NCBI GenBank assembly: GCA_963556695.1
Contig: CAUWAG010000003.1
Location: forward strand, 2,790,001 to 2,854,000
DNA from: Anthostomella pinea
Lineage: Eukaryota; Ascomycota; Sordariomycetes; Xylariales; Xylariaceae
Direction: 5' to 3'
DNA length: 64,000 nt
The notes beneath the pieces were generated by a model. That model did no database searches and was not told the DNA's origin. It saw only the letters and a list, made by a program, of their open reading frames with translations. The position numbers and the translations under genes were made by a program. How positions within the stretch are numbered: the first letter of the stretch is position 1; the number at the start of each line of letters is the position of its first letter. This document shows, piece by piece, positions 55,925 to 64,000 of the stretch.

Positions 55925-56265
55925 GAGTTCTAGATCATGGCTTACCGGCGTCAGAGGACAATACTGTCGCTTCAAGTCTGACTGTCAATGGGGCTGTTGT
56001 CGGTTGCTTCTTCGGCATGGATTGTGCATGCAGCATTCGAGCCTCTGGCGGTTTGTTCAGTGTAAAAACACCGTTCGAGTCAAATCTAAGGGATATCTCA
56101 AGAAACGTCCTTATCATAGGCCAAGCTTCCATCACTCACAGCTACTTACTCATCAGAATGGTCATCAGGGACAATTCCAAGACTATCGCAGGAGACCGTC
56201 CAGTGATATAGATGAGAATACGGGGGCGGATCCTCCACAATCAGTACGCGTCTTGGGGTACTAAT
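55925..56265. other. No recognisable gene
   Basis: Short frames only between the membrane protein gene and the tRNA. Confidence 0.5.
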
Positions 56266-56417
56266 GGCTCAGTGGTCTAGTCGTATGATTGGCGCTTCGG
56301 GTTTCTTCCCAAATACGAAAAGTAAAGTGTGCCAGGGTGAGTCCAATCGACCCAACAACATCCGCGAATGTATCAACTAATAAATTTAAGTCCCGGGTTC
56401 AAATCCCGGCTGAGCCC
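56266..56417 (+). tRNA. tRNA-Pro(CGG) with two interruptions
   Basis: Acceptor strands GGCTCAG (56266-56272) and CTGAGCC (56410-56416) pair perfectly. The D arm follows. The anticodon stem GGCGC (56291-56295) pairs with GTGCC (56329-56333), and the anticodon is CGG (56298-56300). A 26-nt intron (56302-56327) sits at the canonical 37/38 site and contains CCC that can pair with the anticodon. A second insert of 54 nt (56337-56390) lies in the variable loop. Removing both leaves a standard 72-nt tRNA with AGGTC variable loop, CCGGG/CCCGG T stem and TTCAAAT loop. A T5 run just downstream (ATATTTTTG) can terminate RNA polymerase III. Confidence 0.85.
56337..56390 (+). other. GT-AG intron-like insert in the tRNA variable loop
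   Basis: The insert starts GTGAGT, a strong fungal 5' splice site. It contains ACTAAT, a perfect R-C-T-R-A-Y branch motif, 10 nt before the end, and ends TTTAAG. Its length (54 nt) is that of the spliceosomal introns in the neighbouring genes. Excision restores AGG-TC exactly. It does not sit at the site cut by tRNA-splicing endonuclease. Confidence 0.6.
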
Positions 56418-57248
56418 AAATTTAATATTTTTGCCCATTTCCTTTTCACGTATAATCCGTGATGTATGATTTGTGCGTTTAAATGTGTACCGGTATTAAG
56501 TTTTAGATATTGCTAAGTTAGGTATGGTCTGGCTAGGGCTAGGGCAGCGCACGGGTCGACAGCGGTCCCACATAAGGCGGGACCGCTGCTAGCCGATGGG
56601 ATCGCTGCTAGCCGCTAGGACTGAAAGAACCCTCCCCTTTTCCATCTTACGACCGTTATACGGGGTCATGATGGCACGCGAGGGTCGCAATCTGTAAAAT
56701 ATTGGAATGGTTTGTATTGGAAGAGGAAGAAGGATAGCTAATTGAGGTACTATCCTACTTGAACGAGTGGGAAAGGTACCTCTGACAGCTACACGTGATC
56801 CCACAGGATGACACATGTACTGCCCACAACAAGGATAAATACGCCACTGAGCACGCAGTATGACACGATCTCACGAGAGGAAGCTGTGATGAAATGGTTT
56901 TCATCTCATTGGGTTTCCCATCCCTCAGCATAAGTTGCTGGACAATGCCACGTGCCTCCTAAGAAAAAATGAACATGTATGGGCGTGAGTATGAGCTGCT
57001 TCAAGGAGCCTGGCTGCAGGCCACAAGATATACGACGTACGACTAGCCAGGCCCCTTGGAGTGGCTCACGCCCAGGCCCAATGCATCCAATTCCCCTCAA
57101 CCACCAGTAGGCAAATGCTATTAATGTAGTAGATGCCGATTTGTAATCCTACACTACCTAGATAGGTACGCTGGAACAAATCTTCCAAAGTCGTCATGTC
57201 GTGAGGTCTCCCAGCCAGTAGCCAATCCCTCCCGTACCCTACTCAGAA
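56418..57248. other. No recognisable gene
   Basis: Short frames only. Near 56560-56620 a short direct repeat (GCTGCTAGCCG-TGGGATCGCTGCTAGCCG) is present. This is also the 3' flank of the DUF1399-type gene. Confidence 0.5.
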
Positions 57249-59916
57249 TCAGCCTCCGCCGCCACCTCCGCACTGGTGAATGAGTTAGTATCAATATCAA
57301 ATGGAGTAGGTCAGGGCAAAGAAGAACTTACGCCTCCACCACCTCCGCCTCCTCCTCCTCCTCCGCAGCCTCCACCACCACCACCTCCTCCTCCCCCTCC
57401 GCAAGCCGAGCCGGAAGCTCCGCCACCGCACTGTGAGTAACGCGTCAGCCCAAGCTACAGTAACTCTTAAGACAGATTTGTTCCGAGAGGACTTACACCA
57501 CCACCACCGCCGCCGCCGCAACCTCCTCCACAGCCACCCGATCCACCACAGCCCCCAGCACCAGCACCAGCACAAGCACCCGCGCCCGCTCCCCCAGAGC
57601 ACGTACCAGCAGCACAAGCACCCGCGGCCCCCGATCCCGCGACGGCCGTGCCCGGATCACATCCACCAGCGTATATCGGACAGTAGAAGCCCGGGTAGAC
57701 CCAGGGCCCGTACATCATGTACGGATAGCCCCAGTAGTAGCCGTAGTAGTCGTCCCTGGGCGGGAGCTCGCGGCCCTTCTTTTTGGCGCGCTTCTGGGCC
57801 TTCTTGTAGTTGGCGTCGAGGCGGGCCTTGTGCGACAGCTGCAGCCGGCGGCGCACGTCCTCGCTGCGGGGATCGGTCTCGAGCATTCTGACCGAGTTGT
57901 GGGCCGAGATATGGGCGCTGTTGTCCGGTGGGCAGAGCTTGGCTTGGCTTTCGTGGAAGGCATCCGAGACTATGGTGGGGGCGAGGAGTTAGTAGTGGGT
58001 TCATGGTCGGAGGCCCTCTGGGAAAAGGGAAGGGGTTCTTACTCTTGTCATTCTTCGACAGGCGAAGTACTTTGGCGGTGCTGGAAACATGGCCTGCTCG
58101 GACAGATTCGCAGTACCAACAGGTGCATTCCGAGTAGACCTCGTTGTATGTCTCTTGGTAGACTCTGCTTGTCCACTCGAAAGCACCGGAGAGCTTGTCT
58201 TCGTCAATCTTGTCATCATGATCGATGAATTTCCCGGTATTCTTCTGCATCCACGCAAAGTAGGCAGCTGGGCTCAGCTGGTGCGTGTGCCACGCCAAGT
58301 CGACATCGAGCGTGGGAACGACAATGTGGTTGGGATTCTGTGCCATGATTGTGGTGAAGCGCTCGTACTTGGTGATAAGCCGCGACATGGTTTCTCGCGC
58401 GGTCGGACTGTGAAGCCAATCGATCTGTTGGCGCGTGAGTCAGACGAACATTTCACGACACCGTTCAAGGCTGCCAACTGACCTTGTACATCTTCTCGGT
58501 GAATATACCCTGCCTCAAGACAGCTCCACCGATTTCAAGGGCGAAAGGCGTGCAGTTGCCCCAATATCTTGACATCATCTTCCTTATGTGTACTCGAGCG
58601 GCCCCACCAAGTCGGTAACGTTTCAATGCTTCGCGTCCGGTTACGTTTTCGATCTTCTTGACGGTGTTCTGGTCACTAATCGATGCTTCAACCAGGACAC
58701 GCACGGTGTTCATTGAAGATGCCTGCTGCTGCCCTGGGTCAATGAGCTGTAAGACTGTGCTTCGAAGGTGGTGTTTGATCAAGCGGTTCGGGAATGTCCG
58801 TGTGGATCTTTTCACCAGGAGTTGCAACGCTGACGCGCGTTCTGGCAACCCCGATTGCGCGCTGAGTATCGTACCAGGCATAGGGCGATTGTGAGCGAGG
58901 AGCCCCTGGGCGTCCTTGACAAACTTGGCGACTTCGAGGAACTCCTTAGTGAGAGTAGTGCCACACTTGTAGCAGACGTAAGTAAAGTTGCCGTCTCCAT
59001 AGCCTTCTCCGAGTAGCGCGGGGGCTGGGCCCTTCGAGTCTTCTGGCATTCCACACGTAGTCCATGGGATGTGGTGGGTTTCCTGACACGCTGGGCACTT
59101 GAGGGTCTTGGTAGGTGAATCATCGCTGTTGTTCCACTTTCTCCCCGTAAGCGATTCCCATGCAGCCATCTCGTTAGCCGATACTTTGTAGTTGAAGCTG
59201 GGATCGATGGCGTCGTTGACCAACTGCCAAGGGAGTCCAGCAGCCCACAGATCACCGTAGCCATAGCGCATGCAGTCCTCCAGGTAGTCCTGGGGATTGA
59301 TCATGTGGGCATGCCATACCATCAAGACATCTGTTTAGGGTAAGTATAAGCAGGCTGGTGAGCTCTTCTGTCAGTGCTTACCAAGTGGCGGCAGTGTCAT
59401 CTTCTTGGAAAGTAGAGGTCGGCTGATGGAAACAAAACCCTCGTATTTGGGCGAGCCAATATGCTCCATGTCATCCTCGGTCAGTGGGGTTGGAACGAAT
59501 GAGTTCCACCATGCTTCATAGCGGTCGACAGCTCTCGCGACAAAAAGCGCCCATCGCTTCTCCCGTAGTGAAGCAAGGTTCCTGGCAGTCTCGTCTTCCA
59601 GCTTGAGCCCTTTCTCGACAGACTGGCCCTGGCTGTCATGTTGCGAGAGAGCTCGAGTGTCGAATATCTGCCAGAGGCCGTCGGTATAGCCGACATCCTC
59701 CTTGAGGGTCTGGAATGCTGATAGGACCTTGAGGTGTGCCAAGCAGGTGTCCGGGCTGAGGTCTGCGGCCACGAGTGGTAGTGTGAGTTTAGAGAAAGCG
59801 CTGTCCAGTTCGTGGGAAGAGTCAGGCGGTCCGCCATTGTCGACAGCGGTATACTGCGGAGGCGTGGCACCGTTTGGCTCGCTCGGGCTCATCTTGGGAT
59901 GATTGATTTGTGTCAT
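57249..59916 (-). CDS. Glycine-rich domain-containing protein (DUF1399 type)
   Basis: The model is complement(57249-57272, 57332-57430, 57497-57969, 58043-58424, 58483-59330, 59382-59916), six exons, 786 residues. The N-terminal half is the GRDP/DUF1399 region, with VLMVWHAHMINPQDYLEDCM, RYGYGDLWAAGLPW and, farther on, TLDVDLAWHTHQLSPAAYF; the paired W-H-x-H motifs are characteristic. Between them lie two CxxC pairs (KCPACQETHHIPW, YVCYKCGTTL), a possible zinc site. A second set, SECTCWYCESV, follows. A basic stretch (KKAQKRAKKKGREL) leads to a Tyr-rich segment, YYGYYWGYPYMMYGPW. The last 100 residues are almost only Gly, Cys, Ala and Ser. The last two exons are phase 0. Plant relatives affect development; the fungal role is unknown. 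Confidence 0.9.
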
Positions 59917-60820
59917 GGCGGCGGTCTCGGTCCCAGATCAAATATCTGTCTAGGGGAGAAGAGAAAATGGGAAGTAAGGCTAGTCCATTAATAATGCTAT
60001 CTAGCTAGACATGAACGAGGGGAACTCGGAAGAGGTGAGCGCAAAGTCGACGGAAAGCGGAGTTGGAGTGGCCTGCGTCAAGGTCGAGTGGTTTGGATTG
60101 TGACTGTTGTGAATGCGCGTGGTTTTAAGCTGGACAGCTCTGGATGGAAGAGTATGCCTTGGCTGTGTATGTCTAGGGCAGTTCCCTAAAGCGATCACCG
60201 ACGAAAGGAAGGCAGAGGCTCGATGGTAAGACAAGACTGAATGACGTGAGATGTTCCATGTGCCAGGTGCCTCTAGACTGGGCTGAGCTGGTAAAGTGCA
60301 GGTGGTAAACTGCGACAATGTGACCCATCCTTCGAGCCGTCCTAGAGCTTACATGGCTTCCACACTATTGCCTCTTTCGGAGAGCATTGCCCTGCAAGTG
60401 GCCAGCCCTCAGCCTCAGCCTAAGCCCGTGTTTCATTAGTGTCTAATCTATCACCAGGATGCGTCCGCTTGGCACAGAACAAGCTTCGATCCATCTGTTG
60501 CTTGTTTTATCGGTCGGGCAGCTGTCGGGTTGGCATCTGTGGAGGAACGTTGTGGGTGCGGGGGAAGACCACGGTTGAAACAAGAGGCGACCGGTGCTGT
60601 CGTACAGATGCGGCGGTGGCAAGGTGGCTGTGCTGAGTGCACAGCCTCAATCAGACATCGCCCGATCGCCCGACGTCGTGATGACCAGATCAAGTCACCA
60701 TCCACCTGATGCCTTGCCGTAGACCAGGTAGATCTCTCATCGATCAAGACAGGCCTCGACACAATTTCTCGTGTACGCCTCATTCAGCAGGAACGCCTTG
60801 CTCGGCTCAGTATGAAGCAC

Positions 60821-60822
<2 letters not shown>
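59917..60822. promoter_or_regulatory. Upstream region of the DUF1399-type gene, no gene seen
   Basis: The interval from the start codon to the poly-C tract holds only short, unconvincing frames on both strands. Confidence 0.45.

Positions 60823-60853
<31 letters not shown>
60823..60853. repeat. C31 homopolymer
   Basis: A run of 31 consecutive C on the plus strand. It is not part of any gene I can support. Its true length is uncertain, because such runs slip in replication and sequencing. Confidence 0.9.
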
Positions 60854-60855
<2 letters not shown>

Positions 60856-61807
60856 ACCGAGCCGTGCGCGTTCAGGAACGATGGCGTCTCGTAGCATAGT
60901 CCTTCCCTCACCTTAGTTTCTCATAACCCTCTCACTGGGCCATATTAAGAATACACCTCTATCAATGCCAAAGAAGGGACGGGCAGACATAGTACCTCTC
61001 TGGAAGCACATGGGGTTTTCACAGTAGCGACCGGTTTCAGATTCGGATCGTGCTTCCATACTTCCCTGATTGCAATGACGTCGATCAGGAAGGGACCTAC
61101 TAGTAGTGCTACACAGATTAAAGGAAGCCTTGACTCGCTGTGAGACACGAATTGCATGCCTGGTGAACGCCATATTGTTTGACAGCGGCAAGCCTTTCTC
61201 AACCTACCGATTTATGATCTCCCCGGCGGCCTTGCGGCCACCGCATGTACCTGACGACAGCATCACCCAAAGCAACATGAACATACGAACATCACCATGA
61301 TAGAAGACTTCAGATGGACGAACATGTGTTTTGTTCTTTCTAACGACTATAATGATATTGGAGGCCCACCACAGACCCAGGAGCCCGAGATGACGTTCGA
61401 GCTCCCCCTCTACTGACCGTTGATAACTTGATACTAACTAGAGTTAACCCTCGGAATAGGGCACACAGTATTTCGAATGGATATTTCAGAACAACCCGTC
61501 CGTCCATGCTCCCCGACGAGCTCGATCCCGCACAATTCCATCGCTTGTCACAATTCACAACCACCGTTCTCTCAGAAACCAAATCCCCTCACTCCGTCCG
61601 CTCGCTATGGGGGCAGCCAACCCAGTCTTCGCCGAGACCGATGAAAGCCACCACCGATACCACATTCTCTTCAAGTACATTTCCTTCATACACCGATTTC
61701 AGCCCTGCTGAGTCGATTCAATCGTCCTTCTCGTTATCGTCGTCCTTCTCGTTATCGTCGCCCTTTCGATGTTGGGCGCGCCCCTGTGCCGTTGGCACCG
61801 TGGGTGA
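60854..61807. other. No supported gene; small Ser-coding repeats
   Basis: An 18-bp unit (TCCTTCTCGTTATCGTCG) is repeated in tandem near 61730-61767. A plus-strand frame of 162 codons (61428-61916) crosses it, but it overlaps the better minus-strand gene and is Ser/Thr low-complexity. Confidence 0.45.
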
Positions 61808-62515
61808 TCAGTCGAGTAAGATGTCCACCACCTCGGGTTGCGAGTACGCCGGTAGGGGGATAAACAGGAAAATGGGCGCCGGCGCCGAGTCTTCTTCCTC
61901 GCTCCCGCTGTCATAGCCGCTTTCGTAGCCGCTGTCGTGGCCGGTTATGTCGCCGACGCTGTGTTGCACGATGTTGGCGTCGGCGTTGAGGGGGTGGGCA
62001 CTGACATCCGCCCAGAAGTCGGCCTCGTTGTCGTAGCCGGTTGTGTCGTCGTCCTCGTCCAGCGGCGCCGGTTGGGCCGCGGGCGGGAGAGGAAACATGC
62101 CGGACTGTGAATCGTCCGCGGGCGGGAGACCGGACATGTCGGACTGGGAACCGTCCGCGGTGTTCTGTTCCAAGGGGCGCTCTGCACGTCGGACAAGGGA
62201 TCCATGATGATGCGGTGGCGGTCGCTGATGTCGAGGGCGGGCGCGCTCGAACTCCCCGGTTGTGAGTAGGTGGCGGTGCTGGGAAAGGTAGTTGAGGAAC
62301 CCGCTTCTGGCGTATCCGATCAGTGCTTGGCCGACAACGCCGTCTTGATTTAGAGCATTGAGTGCCGCTGCGGCGCCGGCGTTGGCGGCTTGGTTCAAGA
62401 TGTCCGCGGCAGTTGGGGGGCCGGGGGCGACGGTGCGGGAGATGTCGTGCAGCAGGGTGATTATAGCTGCGGTGAGGTGGTGGTGCCCGTTGGTGAGTTG
62501 GCGAAAGGAGTCCAT
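61808..62515 (-). CDS. Orphan acidic protein, function unknown
   Basis: A single open frame of 235 residues runs from ATG 62515 to 61808 without introns. The N-terminal 80 residues look helical and folded (LTAAIITLLHDISRTVAPG, AANAGAAAALNALNQDGVVG, ALIGYARSGFLNYL). The middle is His/Arg/Pro-rich and carries two near-identical units, SQSDMSGLPPADD and SQSGMFPLPPAAQ. The C-terminal third is strongly acidic (DEDDDTTGYDNEADFWADVS, GHDSGYESGYDSGSEEEDS) and ends hydrophobic. I know no family. Intact length, biased but consistent codon use and a clean start support a real gene, possibly lineage-specific. Confidence 0.6.
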   Translation of the reverse strand: MDSFRQLTNGHHHLTAAIITLLHDISRTVAPGPPTAADILNQAANAGAAAALNALNQDGVVGQALIGYARSGFLNYLSQHRHLLTTGEFERARPRHQRPPPHHHGSLVRRAERPLEQNTADGSQSDMSGLPPADDSQSGMFPLPPAAQPAPLDEDDDTTGYDNEADFWADVSAHPLNADANIVQHSVGDITGHDSGYESGYDSGSEEEDSAPAPIFLFIPLPAYSQPEVVDILLD

Positions 62516-62720
62516 GGTCGTGATTAAAGTTGCGCGTGTTGCGCCACTAGGTTGTTGGTCTTATTTGTGAGACGGGTTTCCTCTCTGATGCGAGAAGATC
62601 TGTGGTAAATGCTCGGGTTAGACTGGTTTGAAGACTGGAGTTGCGTCTTGGATGAGAATTACCCGTTGGTGATATTGATTCTGTTGTAAACAGGGAGTTC
62701 TATAGGGCAGAAGATTGAAG

Positions 62721-62931
62721 TCTCTTGGCTGAGTCTTGACCAGATGGTGTTAATGGCTCTCTTGTAGACAGTGATACTGGGCCGAAGACTAGAATAGTCT
62801 CTGGGTTGATGAGTACTGACCGAAGAGTGTCGCTGGTTGTCTTAAAGAGAGTATTCCTGGGTCGAAGACGGGATTTACCTCTTGGCTGATGAGTCTTGAC
62901 CGGATGGTGTTGCTGGTTCTCGGGTAGACAG
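62721..62931. repeat. Three imperfect tandem repeats, about 80 bp
   Basis: Units start at about 62721, 62798 and 62878 with CTCTTGGCTGA-GAGT/TCTCTGGGTTGATGAGT and share TGACC-GA-G-TGT--TGGTT and GGGCCGAAGAC/GGGTCGAAGAC. The third unit is shortened. They lie 200-400 bp upstream of the orphan gene's start and could be in its promoter or leader. Confidence 0.7.
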
Positions 62932-64000
62932 AAAAAGAAAAATTGATTAGAAATGTTCCGTGGGCACTTCTGTGCTGAACTGTGAAGTGCTGTGGAGGGG
63001 CAGGATGTGGCGAGTCCTGTGGAGTTGCACGTATTGTTCAATCGGGTCTTGGGTATTTACCTATGCTGAGTTGTTTAGATGAGGATTGAAGTAGTTGTGT
63101 GGGTGAAAGTTGTATGACGAGCCGTCTAACCTATAAGGCTAAATGGTTCTATAGGGTTTACGTTCTGAGGTAAGTCAACACAAAGGACGATAGAGGCTTC
63201 TGTCAACTAGAAGACACTCAGATGCTGGGGCTTGGTCTGAACCGGGGTTCACTGAATAGTCGAGTCGTCAGGAGATTTCTCCCACCTTAGGGTTGGCTAA
63301 GATGCTTAGATTGATCACTGAGGTAGAGACTGTCTACCAGTCTAGCTAGGAAATGACCATCCTTATATATCCAATCTCTCTCTCACTGATGAGGTGTGCT
63401 CACTGCTGCTCACTGAGCCGTCGTGAGTAACTCCTTGGCTCACCGTTGCTCACTGAGCAGACGTGAGCAGAGTTTGGTCATGTGATTCCTATTCCCTAGA
63501 TCACGTGATCTGGTGCCTTGGGTTCCTTCTGCGTGGCGTCCTTATTCCGATTGACCTCTTCGTAGGCCACCTCTCCTTCAGGCCTGCCAACGGGCCCGTG
63601 GTATTGTTGGTCCGTAACAAGCTGGTTGACAGGTCGTGGTGTGGTGATTTGTCGAAGATTAGGGTGAAGCCGCGGGATCGAACGACCTGTGAGGAGAGAG
63701 GGAGAAGATCCTAACAGAGTGGAAGCTGGCCCTCTATTTGTACTTGCCACAGAGAGTGCATAATCAGAAAATTTGATTTAGGCCTTTTGCCGGACGCCCA
63801 ATTGTTGACCTGGCTTAGTTAATACGCCTGGAAAGTTTACTGGTGTTAGGTATTATGTAAATGTCGTCACTTCCTTCACCGGGTGGCTTGATATGTGCCT
63901 GGGCCCTCTGATCCCCGCCGGAGAAAGGGAGGAGAGGTCAGAATGATTGGAAGCCACCGGGTTGAGTTCAAAGTTACGGGTCACTAGGTTGATAGAAGCA
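62932..64000. other. No recognisable gene; short direct repeats
   Basis: The string TGCTCACTGAGC followed by a GACGTGAG-like tail occurs twice near 63410-63470. Open frames are short. Nothing coding is supported to the end of the window. Confidence 0.5.

Noticed and set aside
57297..57617. Minus-strand frame rich in Trp, Arg and Cys
   Set aside because: It is the shifted frame of the Gly/Cys-rich tail of the DUF1399-type gene; the Trp/Arg pattern comes from GGN repeats.
57433..57891. Plus-strand His/Pro-rich frame of 152 codons
   Set aside because: It is antisense to conserved exons of the DUF1399-type gene and reads as low-complexity complement.
60709..60894. Plus-strand frame containing polyproline
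   Set aside because: It exists only because the C31 run encodes proline; there is no support outside the run.
61428..61916. Plus-strand Ser/Thr-rich frame of 162 codons
   Set aside because: It overlaps the minus-strand orphan gene, crosses a simple 18-bp repeat and has no protein-like core.

Overview
This window is nuclear DNA of a filamentous ascomycete (Pezizomycotina). The genes are split by many short GT-AG introns of about 40-160 nt. The readable products are typical of the group: a mitochondrial malic enzyme, a Baeyer-Villiger monooxygenase, a SAT4/rhodopsin-type seven-helix membrane protein, an aldo-keto reductase, a glycine-rich DUF1399-type protein, HET and F-box/LRR relics, and a Tc1-type transposon. 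I cannot name the species.

Positions 1 to about 34,000 hold no intact gene that I can defend. This stretch is a mosaic of short, mostly minus-strand pieces of coding sequence joined to unrelated sequence. Some pieces are exon-sized bits of well-known eukaryotic genes, and several keep their introns: OTU1/YOD1 (twice, with different break points), a sugar transporter, two C2H2 zinc-finger proteins, an EF-hand mitochondrial carrier, mannosyl-3-phosphoglycerate synthase, the splicing factor SF3B1, ribose-phosphate diphosphokinase and probably an amidase. Other pieces are modules of 50-130 bp that recur at distant places in new surroundings, plus a dispersed degenerate minisatellite. The retained introns argue against retroposition. 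The pattern suggests repeated capture and reshuffling of genomic fragments.

From about 34 to 36.7 kb there is a transition zone with a basic-tailed hypothetical fragment, small tandem repeats and a duplicated segment of about 120 bp. Ordinary genes begin at 36,780. NAD-type malic enzyme (minus) faces away from a small membrane protein gene (plus), which converges on an eight-exon Baeyer-Villiger-type monooxygenase (minus). A complete Tc1-like element with inverted repeats and a TA duplication sits between the monooxygenase and a four-exon SAT4-family gene (plus).

Between 47.5 and 51.4 kb lie two relics, an F-box/LRR pseudogene and a 5'-truncated HET pseudogene. A three-exon aldo-keto reductase (plus), a decayed interval and a single-pass membrane protein (plus) follow. 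At 56,266 there is a tRNA-Pro(CGG) gene with two interruptions: a canonical anticodon-loop intron and a 54-nt GT-AG insert in the variable loop that looks like a spliceosomal intron. This is the sharpest single anomaly in the window. The last 7 kb hold a six-exon DUF1399/glycine-rich-domain gene, a 31-bp poly-C tract, an orphan acidic protein gene preceded by three tandem repeats of about 80 bp, and unassigned sequence.

The intact genes do not form an obvious pathway cluster. The redox enzymes (malic enzyme, monooxygenase, aldo-keto reductase) are spread among unrelated genes and pseudogenes. All exon boundaries were placed by reading splice sites and protein frame, and none has been checked against transcripts.
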